A DNA stretch of 64,000 nt from Streptomyces sp. NBC_00335 (GTDB taxonomy: Bacteria; Actinomycetota; Actinomycetes; Streptomycetales; Streptomycetaceae), in NCBI RefSeq assembly GCF_036127095.1, contig NZ_CP108006.1:4448501-4512500 (forward strand), read 5' to 3'. This document shows, one piece after another, positions 8,901 to 17,621 of the stretch. The translations under genes were made by a program, and so were the position numbers. Below the pieces are notes generated by a model. It saw only the letters and a list, made by a program, of their open reading frames with translations. It was not told the origin of the DNA and made no database searches. Positions within the stretch are counted from its first letter, which is position 1, and each line of letters starts with the position of its first letter.

Positions 8901-9903
8901 GGAAGACGCGGTGCTGCTCGGCGTGCGAGAGGCGCGCGTAGAGGGGGAGGACCTCGGTCAGGCGGAGCTTGCGCTTCTCCAGCGCGTCCGCCGTGTCGCG
9001 GATCTCGCGCTCGCCGGAGAGGAAGACCAGGATGTCGCCCGGCCCCTCCGCCTGGAGCTCGTCGACGGCCTCGCAGATCGCGGTGATCTGGTCGCGGTCG
9101 CTGTCCTCGGAGTCGTCTTCGAGGAGCGGCCGGTAGCGGACCTCCACCGGGTACGTCCGGCCGCTGACCTCGACGATCGGGGCCTCGCCGAAGTGCCGGG
9201 AGAAGCGCTCCGGGTCGATGGTCGCCGAGGTGATGATCACCTTGAGGTCGGGGCGCTTGGGCAGCAGCGTGGCGAGGTAGCCGAGCAGGAAGTCGATGTT
9301 CAGCGACCGCTCGTGGGCCTCGTCGATGATGATCGTGTCGTACGCGCGCAGCTCGCGGTCCGTCTGGATCTCGGCGAGCAGGATGCCGTCCGTCATCAGC
9401 TTGACGAAGGTCGCCTCCTGGTCCACCTGGTCGGTGAACCGGACCTTCCAGCCGACGGTCTGGCCGATCTCGGACTTCAGCTCCTCCGCGATGCGCTCCG
9501 CGACCGTGCGGGCCGCGATCCGGCGGGGCTGGGTGTGCCCGATCATGCCCCGGACGCCGCGCCCCAGCTCCATGCAGATCTTGGGGATCTGCGTGGTCTT
9601 GCCGGAGCCGGTCTCGCCCGCGACGATCACGACCTGGTGGTCGCGTATCGCCTCGGCGATCTCGTCCTTCTTCTGGCTGACGGGAAGGTTCTCGGGATAC
9701 GTGACCTCGGGCTTTCGCGAGGCGCGCTTGGCCAGTCGCACGGCGGCCGTTTCGGCCTCCGCTGCGATCTCGTCGAGCACGGCCTGCTTGGCCTCGGGCT
9801 TGCGGATGCGGCGGGCGCCTTCGAGGCGGCGGCCGAGGCGGTGCGCGTCACGGAGGGAGATCTCACCGAGAAGCGTCTGCAGGGCGGCGAAGGAAGTAGA
9901 CAT
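5968..9903 (-). CDS. hrpA: ATP-dependent RNA helicase HrpA (DEAH-box)
   Basis: A 1,311-residue DEAH/RHA-type helicase, close to the usual 1,300-residue HrpA length. Walker A is GETGSGKTTQ (96-105), motif II is DEAH (194-197), motif III is SAT in IITSATID, and motif VI reads QRKGRCGR, followed by HA2, OB and the long DUF3418-type C-terminal domain. HrpA-type helicases remodel RNA and, in E. coli, help split collided ribosomes. The ATG at 9903 starts MSTSFAALQTLLGEIS. A huge open frame on the opposite strand (5659-9960) is a codon-bias mirror of this gene. It ends 70 bp before tRNA-Asp and is transcribed towards it. Confidence 0.96.
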   Translation of the reverse strand: MSTSFAALQTLLGEISLRDAHRLGRRLEGARRIRKPEAKQAVLDEIAAEAETAAVRLAKRASRKPEVTYPENLPVSQKKDEIAEAIRDHQVVIVAGETGSGKTTQIPKICMELGRGVRGMIGHTQPRRIAARTVAERIAEELKSEIGQTVGWKVRFTDQVDQEATFVKLMTDGILLAEIQTDRELRAYDTIIIDEAHERSLNIDFLLGYLATLLPKRPDLKVIITSATIDPERFSRHFGEAPIVEVSGRTYPVEVRYRPLLEDDSEDSDRDQITAICEAVDELQAEGPGDILVFLSGEREIRDTADALEKRKLRLTEVLPLYARLSHAEQHRVFQQHTGRRVVLATNVAETSLTVPGIKYVIDPGTARISRYSHRTKVQRLPIERISQASANQRKGRCGRTSDGICIRLYSEDDFTTRPEFTDAEILRTNLASVILQMTAAGLGEIEKFPFIDPPDHRNIRDGVQLLQELGALDPDEKDHKKRLTPMGRQLSQLPVDPRLARMVVEADKNNCVREVMVIAAALSIQDPRERPSDKQTQADQNHARFKDETSDFLSFLNMWRYVREQQKERGSSSFRRMCKQEYLNFLRIREWQDIYSQLRTVAKSMGIHVNEADAPETSVHISLLAGLLSHIGLKDTDKNEYLGARSAKFAIFPGSSLFKKQPKFLMSAELVETSRLWARVNAKVEPEWVEPLAQHLIKRTYSEPHWEKDQAAVMAFEKVTLYGVPIVAQRKINYGRIDAEVSRDLFIRNALVEGDWRTHHKFYADNRKLLTEVEELENRARRRDIVVDDETLFDFYDQRIPEHVVSGAHFDSWWKHKKRDEPELLDFEREMLLTEKAAGVTKADYPDSWMQGRLKFRVTYQFEPGADADGVTVHIPLQVLNQVTDEGFDWQIPGLREEVVTELIRSLPKPIRRHYVPAPNFATRFLATSHPLQEPLHVTLARELQRMVGVPVTAEDFDLTRIPDHLKITFRIVDERRKNLAEAKDLEALRLQLKPKARQALSQAAAATAEREGGESVEKAGLTDWTIGTLTKVFETRRAGQPVKAYPALVDAGTSVSVRLFDTEAEQQQAMRLGTRRLILLNITVNPAKFASDHLSNQQKLALSRNPHGSIQALFDDCATAAADHLIARHGGPAWDEAGFRKLYEAVRTDLVDTTVRTITQVQQVLAAWQACERRLKTTASLALVANVQDVKTQLAALMPAGFVTLTGLRRLPDLMRYLVAIDRRLQQMPTGVQRDTTRMEKVHEMRDEYLWLLEQLPKGRPVPAAVTEIRWMIEELRVSYFAHALGTAYPISDKRIVKAVDAAAPGPAR

Positions 9904-10074
9904 ACCTGGTCGAGGATCTCACCCGTAGGTGCCGGGTGGCGAACGCATTTGTGGGGCTGACCCGTACCATTTCGGGACGAGTCCCCCGAGCGTTACCCCG
10001 ATGTGTCCCTCCGGCACGTCACCGGCGATGTCCCGTCGCCTTCCTGCCGATGTCCCAGTGAGAGGCCGCCCACG

Positions 10075-10569
10075 ATGCCCCGCAGCCGCCGCCTCCGGTG
10101 CGTGTTCGCGGTGCTGCTGGGCTGGGCCCTGCTGGCGGGGACCTTCCAGGCGGCGGCCGCTCCGGTGACCGCCCGGGTCGCGGCGGCGCCGGTGGCCTTG
10201 ACCGTCCCGGCCGTCGCGACGGTTCCCCCGGTCCTGGCCGTCCCGGTCGCCGAGGCCCTCGCAGCCGCCGGGCAGGGGGCCGTGCGGGCAGGGGCCTCCG
10301 CGGAGCCGGGCTCCGCCGCTCCCGTCGCGGCCTTCGCCGCCTCCGCCGGGCCGCCCGGACCCGCCTGCGCCCCGGGTTCACCCGGCCGGGACGGCGTACC
10401 CGCCCTGCCGGCGCGGGCCGGGTCCGACCAGGCGCAGGCCCAGGCCCCGCCCGTGCGGCCCGGGCCCGAGGTGGCGGTCCCGTCGCGGGCGATACCCGTA
10501 CGGGCCCTCGTACGCGGGCCCGACCGGCCGGCGCCGTCCCCGCCGGAGCTGTCCGTGATGCGGGTCTAG
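10075..10569 (+). CDS. Putative secreted Ala/Pro-rich protein
   Basis: A 164-residue protein with an apparent signal peptide: MPRSRRLR, a hydrophobic core VFAVLLGWALLAGTF, then an AAAAP cleavage-like site near residue 29. The rest is low-complexity Ala, Pro and Val with no domain I recognise. The start at 10075 was chosen because it places the arginine-rich n-region first; the RBS is weak. It precedes the thioredoxin-like/CcdA pair by 63 bp and may be co-transcribed. Its reality is supported mainly by the signal peptide and location. Confidence 0.5.
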   Translation: MPRSRRLRCVFAVLLGWALLAGTFQAAAAPVTARVAAAPVALTVPAVATVPPVLAVPVAEALAAAGQGAVRAGASAEPGSAAPVAAFAASAGPPGPACAPGSPGRDGVPALPARAGSDQAQAQAPPVRPGPEVAVPSRAIPVRALVRGPDRPAPSPPELSVMRV

Positions 10570-10632
10570 GAGGACCGGCCGCATCGGCCACCCGGTCCTA
10601 CCCTTCCGTCCGCACAGCTCTGGAGCACCCGC

Positions 10633-11382
10633 ATGCCCGCCTCCCCTTCCTCCTCCTCTTCCTCCCGCAAGCCCCTGCTGATCTCCGCCGGGGTCGCCCT
10701 CGCCGCCGTCACCCTCGGCCTCGTCTCCTGGCAGGCCACCAAGCCCGAGGACACCACCGACGGCGCCGCCCGGCAGTCCGCGGCTGCCGTTCCGGAGGCC
10801 GGATCCGCCACGGACCCCGCCGCGCAGCTCAAGGCCCTGGCCCGCCGCGAGTCCGGGGACAAGCTCGCGGCCGGCCGGGCCGACGCTCCCGTCGTCCTGA
10901 TCGAGTACTCCGACTTCAAGTGCGGCTACTGCGGAAAGTTCGCCCGCGACACCGAGCCCGCGCTGGTGAAGAAGTACGTGGAGGACGGCACCCTGCGCAT
11001 CGAGTGGCGCAACTTCCCGATCTTCGGCGCCGACTCCGAGGCCGCCGCCAAGGCCGCCTGGGCGGCGGGGCAGCAGGACCGCTTCGCGCAGTTCCACGCG
11101 GCCGCGTACGCCGAGGGAGCCAAGGAGAAGGGCTTCGGCGCGGAGCGGCTGACGGAGCTGGCGCGCGAGGCCGGGGTCCCGGACCTGGAGCGCTTCAAGA
11201 AGGACATGGCCGGGGAGCAGGCCGCGGCCGCTCTGGCGAAGGACCAGGAGGAGGGCTACCGCATCGGCGTCACCTCCACCCCGTCCTTCCTGATCAACGG
11301 GCAGCCCATCGCCGGAGCCCAGCCCCCTGCGGCCTTCGAAGCCGCCATCGCCAAGGCCAAGGCGCAGGCGGCCGCGAAGTGA
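10633..11382 (+). CDS. DsbA-like thioredoxin-fold protein, membrane-anchored
   Basis: A 249-residue extracytoplasmic thiol oxidoreductase of the DsbA/DSBA-like (Thioredoxin_4) family. An N-terminal signal anchor (about 13-34) precedes a linker. The active site is CGYC (97-100) in EYSDFKCGYCGKF, and the cis-proline motif is TSTPSFLING near residue 220. It probably introduces or shuffles disulfides in exported proteins. The stop codon overlaps the GTG start of the following CcdA-like gene by four bases, so the two proteins are translationally coupled and CcdA could supply electrons to it. Confidence 0.9.
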   Translation: MPASPSSSSSSRKPLLISAGVALAAVTLGLVSWQATKPEDTTDGAARQSAAAVPEAGSATDPAAQLKALARRESGDKLAAGRADAPVVLIEYSDFKCGYCGKFARDTEPALVKKYVEDGTLRIEWRNFPIFGADSEAAAKAAWAAGQQDRFAQFHAAAYAEGAKEKGFGAERLTELAREAGVPDLERFKKDMAGEQAAAALAKDQEEGYRIGVTSTPSFLINGQPIAGAQPPAAFEAAIAKAKAQAAAK

Positions 11383-12233
11383 CCGACGCCGGATACCTGG
11401 CCGCCCTGCTCGGCGGCCTCCTCGCGCTGCTCAGCCCGTGCAGCGCACTGCTCCTGCCCGCCTTCTTCGCGTACTCCATCGACTCCACGTCCCGGCTGCT
11501 GGCGCGCACCGGGATCTTCTACGCGGGCCTCGCGAGCACCCTCGTACCGCTGGGGGCGGCGGGTTCGTACGCCGGGCGGTTCTTCCACGGCAACCGCGAG
11601 GCCCTCGTGCTGTTCGGCGGCTGGCTGATCATCGCGCTTGGCCTCGCCCAGATCCTCGGGCTGGGCTTCGCCTCGAAGCGGATCTCGGAGCTGTCGGGGA
11701 GGATCCGGCCGACCACCGCCCTGTCGGTGTACGCGCTGGGCGCGGTCTACGGGCTGGCCGGCTTCTGCGCCGGGCCCATCCTCGGCAGCATCCTGACGGT
11801 GGCGGCGGTCAGCGGCAGCCCGGTCTACGGAGGCCTGCTGCTGGCGGTGTACGCACTGGGCATGGCCGTGCCGCTGTTCGTGCTGGCACTGCTCTGGGAG
11901 CGCTTCGACCTGGGCCGCCGGCGCTGGCTGCGCGGCCGCACCTTCTCGGTCGGCCGCTTCGAACTGCACACCACCTCGCTCGCCTCGGGCCTGTTCTTCA
12001 TCCTGCTCGGCGTGCTGTTCCTGGCCTACGACGGGGCGAGCGCCCTGCCGGGGGTGCTGGACGTGGACGATTCGTTCGCGGTGGAGCAGCGGGTGCAGGC
12101 CGTGGCGGACGCGGTTCCGGACTGGGCGCTGCTCGGACTGGTGGCCGTGGCGGCCGCCGGCGCGGGCCTGGCGCAGTGGCGCCGGCGGGCCCGGGCGGCG
12201 GCCGGAGCGGGCGCGGGCGCGGAAGGGGAATGA
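11379..12233 (+). CDS. CcdA/DsbD-type thiol-disulfide transporter
   Basis: A 284-residue membrane protein with about six transmembrane segments. It moves reducing equivalents from cytosolic thioredoxin to extracytoplasmic thiol proteins. The two redox cysteines typical of CcdA are visible: C21 in LLSPCSALLLP and C130 in AGFCAGPILG. The GTG at 11379 overlaps the upstream stop (GTGA), so it forms an operon with the DsbA-like gene. The last about 40 residues are Ala/Arg-rich. A strong terminator follows immediately. Confidence 0.88.
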   Translation: MTDAGYLAALLGGLLALLSPCSALLLPAFFAYSIDSTSRLLARTGIFYAGLASTLVPLGAAGSYAGRFFHGNREALVLFGGWLIIALGLAQILGLGFASKRISELSGRIRPTTALSVYALGAVYGLAGFCAGPILGSILTVAAVSGSPVYGGLLLAVYALGMAVPLFVLALLWERFDLGRRRWLRGRTFSVGRFELHTTSLASGLFFILLGVLFLAYDGASALPGVLDVDDSFAVEQRVQAVADAVPDWALLGLVAVAAAGAGLAQWRRRARAAAGAGAGAEGE

Positions 12234-12235
12234 CG

Positions 12236-12268
12236 AAGAAGGCCCCGTCCGATGGACGGGGCCTTCTT
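12236..12268 (+). terminator. Terminator after the CcdA-like gene
   Basis: A perfect 15-bp stem, aagaaggccccgtcc (12236-12250) with ggacggggccttctt (12254-12268), starts three bases after the stop codon. It probably works for both strands, also ending the tRNA transcript that arrives from the right. Confidence 0.88.
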
Positions 12269-12273
12269 GATTC

Positions 12274-12350
12274 TGGTGGCTGGGGCCGGGGTCGAACCGG
12301 CGACCTATCGCTTTTCAGGCGATCGCTCGTACCAACTGAGCTACCCAGCC
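12274..12350 (-). tRNA. tRNA-Phe (GAA)
   Basis: The minus strand gives a cloverleaf with acceptor GGCTGGG/CCCAGCC, an anticodon loop CTGAAAA in an atcgc/gcgat stem, and a T-arm GGTTCGACC. The discriminator is A and a genomic CCA follows (complement of 12274-12276). It is the last tRNA of a Glu-Asp-Phe cluster. Confidence 0.95.
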
Positions 12351-12372
12351 ACGAAACCGTTTCCGGCTTCAG

Positions 12373-12446
12373 CGAACCTGACGGGACTTGAACCCGCGAC
12401 CTCCACCTTGACAGGGTGGCGAGCTAACCAACTGCTCCACAGGTCC
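12373..12446 (-). tRNA. tRNA-Asp (GTC), copy 2
   Basis: This copy is identical over all 74 bases to the tRNA-Asp at 5825-5898, with the same anticodon GTC and discriminator G. It sits between tRNA-Glu and tRNA-Phe, with about 22-40 bp spacers, in a probable polycistronic tRNA transcript. Confidence 0.95.
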
Positions 12447-12485
12447 TTGCAATGTGCGAGCACAAGTCTCGCACACGGTAATGCG

Positions 12486-12558
12486 TACCCCCAACGGGAT
12501 TCGAACCCGTGCTACCGCCTTGAAAGGGCGGCGTCCTGGGCCACTAGACGATGAGGGC
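12486..12558 (-). tRNA. tRNA-Glu (TTC)
   Basis: The 73-nt cloverleaf on the minus strand has an acceptor GCCCTCA/TGGGGGT (two G-U pairs), an anticodon loop CTTTCAA in a ccgcc/ggcgg stem giving TTC, and discriminator A. It is the first gene of the tRNA cluster. Confidence 0.94.
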
Positions 12559-12713
12559 TAAAGGCCCGCCGGGCACTTTCCAGCGCGTCGGGGACGTGAG
12601 AAGCATATGGGATCCCGGCGGCGATCGCCAAAACGGTTTCCGCGGGCGGGTCCGAGGCGGGCCGGAGGCGGGTTCGCGGCGGAGCGGATGCGGGTCCGGA
12701 ACGGCCTGAGGGG

Positions 12714-13064
12714 TCAGCCCCAGCCGAGTTCGTGGAGCCGCTCGTCCTCGATGCCGAAGTGGTGGGCGATCTCGTGGACCACCGTCACGGCGACCTCGTG
12801 GACCACTTCCTCCGCGCTCTCGCACATCCGCAGGGTCGGCCCCATGTAGATCGAGATCCGGTCGGGCAGGACCCCGGCGTACCACTCGCCGCGCTCCGTG
12901 AGCGGGGTTCCCTCGTAGAGGCCGAGCAGTTCGGGGTCGTCGGCGGCGGGCTCGTCCTCCACGAAGACGGCCACGTTGTCCATGACCCGGGTCAGCTCCT
13001 CGGGGATCGAGTCCAGCGCTTCGGCCACCAACTCTTCGAACGCGTCACGCGTCATCTCCAGCAC
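12714..13064 (-). CDS. Small zinc metallopeptidase (zincin, PF06262-like)
   Basis: A 116-residue minimal zincin. The catalytic motif [14 protein letters not shown] (97-110) has the HExxHxxGxxD pattern, in which two His, an Asp and a catalytic Glu bind and activate zinc. The protein begins [13 protein letters not shown] from a GTG at 13064, preceded by ggag at a good distance. No export signal is seen, so it is probably cytosolic. The substrate is unknown. It is divergent from crcB. Confidence 0.87.
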   Translation of the reverse strand: MLEMTRDAFEELVAEALDSIPEELTRVMDNVAVFVEDEPAADDPELLGLYEGTPLTERGEWYAGVLPDRISIYMGPTLRMCESAEEVVHEVAVTVVHEIAHHFGIEDERLHELGWG

Positions 13065-13184
13065 GAGGCCATTCTCCCGTGCCGGGGTCCGATTGCGGCG
13101 GACCGGTTTCCCCGGCCCGTTTCCGGCGGGCCGGGACCCGTCGCGGGAGAATGGCCCGGTGGCGACATGCGAAGCGGAGTGCGG

Positions 13185-13682
13185 ATGACCCGGCCGGCGC
13201 GGGGGCCGGAGGCCATCGACCCCGACGTCGACCTCCACGTGCCGGCGCAGCGCGCCGAACCGCAGGGCCGGGTGCTCGCTGCCGTGGCCGCGGGCGGCGC
13301 CGTGGGAGCCGCGGCGCGGTACGGGGTCGGGCTGCTGTGGCCGGCCGCGCCCGGGGCCTTTCCGTGGGGGACCTTCTGGATCAACGTGGCGGGCTGCGCG
13401 CTCATCGGCGTCCTCATGGTGCTGATCAGCGAGGGCGGCCGGTCGGCGCACCCCCTCGTACGGCCCTTCCTGGGGGTGGGGGTGCTCGGCGGGTTCACCA
13501 CCTTCTCCACCTACGCCGTGGACTTCGCGCGGCTGCTCGACGCCGGTGAGGCCGGTACCGCGCTGGCGTACGCCGGGCTCACGGTGGCCGGGGCGATGGG
13601 CGCCGTGTGGGCCGCTGCCGTGATCACCCGGCGCGCCGTCGGTGACGGCCGGGGCCCGGCCCGGGGGTGGGGGCGGGGATGA
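13185..13682 (+). CDS. crcB: Fluoride channel subunit CrcB (first copy)
   Basis: A 165-residue Fluc/CrcB-type membrane protein that lets fluoride leave the cell. Family motifs are [13 protein letters not shown], the [12 protein letters not shown] helix with the conserved Asn, and [12 protein letters not shown] carrying the TTFST phenylalanine-box region. Four membrane helices are expected. The start at 13185 follows gcggag; an ATG 18 bases upstream is also possible. An N-terminal extension of about 30 residues precedes the channel core. The stop overlaps the second crcB gene, which suggests a heterodimeric channel. Confidence 0.92.
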   Translation: MTRPARGPEAIDPDVDLHVPAQRAEPQGRVLAAVAAGGAVGAAARYGVGLLWPAAPGAFPWGTFWINVAGCALIGVLMVLISEGGRSAHPLVRPFLGVGVLGGFTTFSTYAVDFARLLDAGEAGTALAYAGLTVAGAMGAVWAAAVITRRAVGDGRGPARGWGRG

Positions 13683-14053
13683 ACTGGCTGATCGTCATGG
13701 TGGGCGCGGCCGTCGGGGCGCCCCTGCGGTACCTGACCGACCGGGCCGTGCAGGCGCGGCACGACTCGGTCTTCCCCTGGGGGACCTTCGTGGTGAACGC
13801 GGCCGCCTCCCTGGTGCTGGGGGCGCTGACCGGCGCGGTGCTGGACGGGGCCGCCTCCTCTCGGCTGAACCTGCTGCTCGGTACGGGGCTGTGCGGGGCG
13901 CTGAGCACCTACTCGACGTTCTCCTACGAGACGCTGCGCCTCGCCGAGCGGGGCTGGAAGTTCCTGGCGGCGGCCAATGTGGCGGCCTCGGTGCTGATCG
14001 GGCTGGGTGGGGTCACGCTCGGCCACCAGGTGGCGGGACAACTGTTCGCCTGA
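13679..14053 (+). CDS. crcB: Fluoride channel subunit CrcB (second copy)
   Basis: A 124-residue CrcB/Fluc protein starting at an ATG that overlaps the upstream stop (ATGA). Motifs are [27 protein letters not shown] with the conserved Asn, and [12 protein letters not shown], which replaces the TTFST element by STYST. Paired crcB genes in Gram-positives usually encode the two orientations of a dual-topology dimer. No fluoride riboswitch was recognised upstream. Confidence 0.92.
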   Translation: MNWLIVMVGAAVGAPLRYLTDRAVQARHDSVFPWGTFVVNAAASLVLGALTGAVLDGAASSRLNLLLGTGLCGALSTYSTFSYETLRLAERGWKFLAAANVAASVLIGLGGVTLGHQVAGQLFA

Positions 14054-14169
14054 GGGCGCGCCGCCCGTCTCCGTCGGGGCGTACTGGGGCGTGACCCATA
14101 CGGGGCAGAGGGAGTTGGGCACATTGACCCGCTCATCGCGGACCTTTGCCAGCGTTCCGGAGGTGCCCC

Positions 14170-14739
14170 GTGCGCCAGTTTTCCGCTTCCCTCCGATCCC
14201 CCCGGTCGCTTCGCCTCGCGGTCGCCGCGCTCGCGGTGGCGGCGACCGCGGGCTGCATGAGTGTCGGGGAGGACGCCGCGAAGCCAGGGCCCTCCGCCTC
14301 GACGGGTGTCCAGGGCGGCAAGTCCGGCGGTGGCTCCTCGTCCGGGAAGGGCGCCGGGAGCCAGGGCGGCGGCCACGGCTCGAAGGGCGGTACGGGGAAC
14401 CAGGACGGCAAGTCCGCGGGCCCCGGGACCACCTCCGGCGCGGCCGGGGCCTCCCCCAGCCCGGGCGCGCCGGCCGGTCCGCCCGGGGCTCCCTCGCCGT
14501 CGGCCGGTCCGGGTGGCGAAGCGGGCGGCCAGGGTCCCCAGCAGCCCCCGGCGGGCGGTTCCGGGTCCGGGTCGGGCTCCGGTGGAGGCGGCTCCTCCGG
14601 TGGCGGCCAGCCCGCCTCCCCGACCCCGGAGCCGCCGGCCTCCGAACCGCCGGTCTCCCCGCCGCCAGTGACGGAACCCACACCGGCTCCGGAGTCCCCG
14701 AAGCCGGAGGAGTCGACCGATCCGGGCACCCAGCCCTAG
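14170..14739 (+). CDS. Low-complexity secreted lipoprotein
   Basis: A 189-residue protein. The GTG at 14170 was chosen because ggagg lies six bases upstream. The lipoprotein signal is an arginine-containing n-region, a hydrophobic stretch LAVAALAVAATAG, then a lipobox cysteine (ATAGC, about residue 28). After the cysteine it is almost entirely Gly, Ser and Pro with short PxP-type repeats, probably an unstructured cell-wall-spanning region. No domain can be named. Confidence 0.65.
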   Translation: MRQFSASLRSPRSLRLAVAALAVAATAGCMSVGEDAAKPGPSASTGVQGGKSGGGSSSGKGAGSQGGGHGSKGGTGNQDGKSAGPGTTSGAAGASPSPGAPAGPPGAPSPSAGPGGEAGGQGPQQPPAGGSGSGSGSGGGGSSGGGQPASPTPEPPASEPPVSPPPVTEPTPAPESPKPEESTDPGTQP

Positions 14740-14766
14740 GCCCGATGTCGGCTCGGACCCGGCCCG

Positions 14767-14795
14767 ATCCGCCCGCCAGGCTCTGGCGGGCGGAT
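14767..14795 (+). terminator. Terminator after the lipoprotein gene
   Basis: The 13-bp stem atccgcccgccag (14767-14779) pairs with ctggcgggcggat (14783-14795) around a three-base loop. Confidence 0.8.
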
Positions 14796-15019
14796 GGTGT
14801 TTCCGCAGGTCAGCGCCGTCTTCGGGGGTGGGACTTGCCAGACCCGGGGGAGGGTGCGTATGGTTATAGATCGTTTGATCCCATTGCCCGGCGCCGACTC
14901 CGAAGAGCGCCGCGTGGCGCGTACTCTCCCCAGCCGTGGCTGACCGCATTGAGGCGGTCGATTTGCGAATTCACGGAGTTTGGGCGCGTGCCGAGACTCC
15001 GGAAGGTTTCGCATTTCGC

Positions 15020-17458
15020 ATGTCCATTTCCAGTTCTGACCGTTCCGTCATGCCCGAGAACGACTCCAACGAGATCGTCGACGCCGAGACCCTTGCGGTC
15101 ACCGAGGCCATCGAGGCCGTAGTCGCCGACGAGATCATCGAGGCCCTCGAGGCCGACGTGGCGAACCACGAGTCCGACGAGTCCGATGACTCCTTCGAGG
15201 ACTCCACCGAAGACTTCAACGACGACGCAGAGGCCGACGACGCCGACGCCGAGCCCACCCTGACCTTCGGCGACCTCGGTCTGCCGGACGGCATCGTGCG
15301 CAAGCTCGCGCAGAACGGCGTCACCGCGCCCTTCCCGATCCAGGCCGCGACCATCCCGGACGCCCTGGCCGGCAAGGACATCCTCGGCCGTGGCCGCACC
15401 GGCTCCGGCAAGACCCTCTCCTTCGGTCTGCCGACCCTGGCCTCGCTGGCCGGTGGGCACACCGAGAAGAAGAAGCCCCGCGCGATCATCCTGACGCCGA
15501 CGCGTGAGCTCGCGATGCAGGTCGCCGACGCTCTCCAGCCCTACGGCGACGTCCTCGGCCTCAAGATGAAGGTCGTCTGTGGCGGTACCTCCATGAGCAA
15601 CCAGATCTTCGCTCTGGAGCGCGGTGTCGACGTCCTCGTCGCCACCCCGGGCCGTCTGCGCGACATCATCAACCGCGGCGCCTGCTCCCTGGCGAACGTC
15701 CAGGTCGCGGTCCTCGACGAGGCCGACCAGATGGCCGACCTGGGCTTCCTGCCCGAGGTCACCGAGCTGCTCGACCAGATCCCCGGCGGCGGCCAGCGCA
15801 TGCTCTTCTCCGCCACCATGGAGAACGAGATCGGCACCCTGGTCAAGCGCTACCTGACCAACCCCGTCACGCACGAGGTCGACAGCGCGCAGGGCAACGT
15901 CACGACCATGACGCACCACGTCCTCGTCGTGAAGCCGAAGGACAAGGCGCCGGTCACGGCGGCCATCGCCGCCCGCAAGGGCCGCACCATCATCTTCGTC
16001 CGCACCCAGCTGGGCGCCGACCGCATCGCCGAGCAGCTCATCGAGTCCGGCGTGAAGGCCGACGCGCTGCACGGCGGCATGACGCAGGGTGCCCGTACCC
16101 GCGTCCTCGCCGACTTCAAGGACGGCTACGTCAACGCGCTCGTCGCCACCGACGTCGCCGCCCGCGGCATCCACGTCGACGGCATCGACCTGGTCCTGAA
16201 CGTGGACCCGGCCGGTGACCACAAGGACTACCTGCACCGCTCGGGCCGTACCGCCCGCGCCGGCAAGTCCGGTGTCGTCGTGTCGCTGGCGCTTCCGCAC
16301 CAGCGCCGCCAGATCTTCCGCCTGATGGAGGACGCGGGCGTCGACGCTTCGCGCCACATCGTCCAGGGCGTCGGCGCCTTCGACCCCGAGGTCGCCGAGA
16401 TCACCGGTGCCCGTTCGCTGACCCAGGTCCAGGCCGACTCCGCGAACAACGCCGCCAAGCAGGCCGAGCGCGAGGTCGCCGACCTCACCAAGCAGCTGGA
16501 GCGCCTGTCGCGCCGTGCCGTCGAGCTGCGCGAGGAGGCCGACCGCCTGGTCGCCCGCTCCGCACGTGAGCGCGGCGAGGACCCCGAGGCCGCTGTCGCC
16601 GAGGTGGTCGAGGCCGCCGAGGCCGAGGTCGCGGCAGCCGTGGCCGAGCCGGTCGCGGAGGAGCGCCCCGCGTTCCAGAGCCGTGACGACCGTGGCAACT
16701 ACGAGCGCCGTGACAACCGTCGCGACGACCGTGGTGACCGTGGCGGCGACCGTGGCGGCTTCCGCCGTGACGACCGCGGCGACCGCGGTGGCGACCGTGG
16801 CGGTTTCCGCTCCGGTGGCGACCGTCCGACCGGTGGTGGCTTCCGTCGTGACGACCGCCCCTCGGGTGGTTTCAACCGTGACGACCGTGGTGGCGACCGT
16901 GGCGGTTTCCGCTCCGGTGGCGACCGTCCGACCGGTGGCGGTTTCCGCTCCGGTGGCGACCGTCCGGCCGGCGGCGGTTTCCGCTCGGGCGGCGACCGTC
17001 CGACCGGTGGTGGCTTCCGTCGTGACGACCGCCCCTCGGGTGGTTTCAACCGTGACGACCGTGGCGGCTTCCGCTCGGGCGGCGACCGTCCGACCGGTGG
17101 TGGCTTCCGTCGTGACGACCGCCCCTCGGGTGGTTTCAACCGTGACGACCGTGGTGGCGACCGTGGCGGTTTCCGCTCCGGTGGCGACCGTCCGACCGGT
17201 GGCGGTTTCCGCTCCGGTGGCGACCGTCCCGCCGGTGGTGGCTTCCGTCGTGACGACCGCCCCTCGGGTGGTTTCAACCGTGACGACCGCGGTGGCGACC
17301 GTGGCGGTTTCCGCTCCGGTGGCGACCGTCCGACCGGTGGCGGCTTCCGCTCCGGTGGCGACCGTCCGGCCGGCGGCGGCTTCCGCTCCGGCGGCGACCG
17401 TCCCGCCGGCGGCAGCGACCGCCGCGACGACAAGCCCCGCTGGAAGCGCAACGGCTGA
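15020..17458 (+). CDS. DEAD-box RNA helicase with long RGG-type C-terminal tail
   Basis: An 812-residue DEAD-box protein if the ATG at 15020 is used; the frame opens earlier (GTG 14936) and another ATG lies at 15050. An acidic N-terminal region (about 20-80) precedes the helicase core. Walker A is GRTGSGKT (125-132), motif II is DEAD (233-236), SAT is in FSATMENE, and motif VI is [12 protein letters not shown] coiled segment follows, then about 240 residues of RGG/GGFR repeats that bind RNA non-specifically. Such CsdA/DeaD-like helicases unwind structured RNA in ribosome assembly, often under cold stress. A strong terminator follows. Confidence 0.93.
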   Translation: MSISSSDRSVMPENDSNEIVDAETLAVTEAIEAVVADEIIEALEADVANHESDESDDSFEDSTEDFNDDAEADDADAEPTLTFGDLGLPDGIVRKLAQNGVTAPFPIQAATIPDALAGKDILGRGRTGSGKTLSFGLPTLASLAGGHTEKKKPRAIILTPTRELAMQVADALQPYGDVLGLKMKVVCGGTSMSNQIFALERGVDVLVATPGRLRDIINRGACSLANVQVAVLDEADQMADLGFLPEVTELLDQIPGGGQRMLFSATMENEIGTLVKRYLTNPVTHEVDSAQGNVTTMTHHVLVVKPKDKAPVTAAIAARKGRTIIFVRTQLGADRIAEQLIESGVKADALHGGMTQGARTRVLADFKDGYVNALVATDVAARGIHVDGIDLVLNVDPAGDHKDYLHRSGRTARAGKSGVVVSLALPHQRRQIFRLMEDAGVDASRHIVQGVGAFDPEVAEITGARSLTQVQADSANNAAKQAEREVADLTKQLERLSRRAVELREEADRLVARSARERGEDPEAAVAEVVEAAEAEVAAAVAEPVAEERPAFQSRDDRGNYERRDNRRDDRGDRGGDRGGFRRDDRGDRGGDRGGFRSGGDRPTGGGFRRDDRPSGGFNRDDRGGDRGGFRSGGDRPTGGGFRSGGDRPAGGGFRSGGDRPTGGGFRRDDRPSGGFNRDDRGGFRSGGDRPTGGGFRRDDRPSGGFNRDDRGGDRGGFRSGGDRPTGGGFRSGGDRPAGGGFRRDDRPSGGFNRDDRGGDRGGFRSGGDRPTGGGFRSGGDRPAGGGFRSGGDRPAGGSDRRDDKPRWKRNG
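16690..17440 (+). repeat. In-frame nucleotide repeats encoding the RGG tail
   Basis: Units of 24-30 bases such as ggcggtttccgctccggtgg and gacgaccgcccctcgggtgg recur many times, encoding [10 protein letters not shown](T/A)G and [11 protein letters not shown]. The nucleotide identity between units is high enough to allow recombination, so unit number is likely to vary between strains. Confidence 0.9.
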
Positions 17459-17485
17459 GACCGGCCGCTGAACTGATCGCCTGAC

Positions 17486-17520
17486 AGGGCCCCTACGACC
17501 ACCCGTCGTAGGGGCCCTTT
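17486..17520. terminator. Terminator after the DEAD-box helicase gene
   Basis: A perfect 13-bp stem, agggcccctacga (17486-17498) with tcgtaggggccct (17506-17518), ends in a short TTT run. Confidence 0.88.
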
Positions 17521-17621
17521 CGGCGTTGTCGGCCCCTGTTGCTAGGCTCCGCAGACTTTGCAGTGGGGGCAGGGCGAGGGCGCTGGCCGCCGCTGAGGCG
17601 GGCCCCCGAGTTCCGGGGGGA

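Noticed and set aside
5659..9960. A 1,433-codon plus-strand frame opposite hrpA.
   Set aside because: It is the mirror of hrpA codon bias (many H, R, L, G repeats), has no RBS and matches no family; hrpA on the minus strand has full helicase motifs.
13065..13184. A possible fluoride riboswitch upstream of crcB.
   Set aside because: The gap is short and the conserved pseudoknot sequence is not visible.
16760..17420. A repeat array that could look like CRISPR.
   Set aside because: Units are in frame, encode RGG repeats, vary in order and have no unique spacers; no cas genes nearby.
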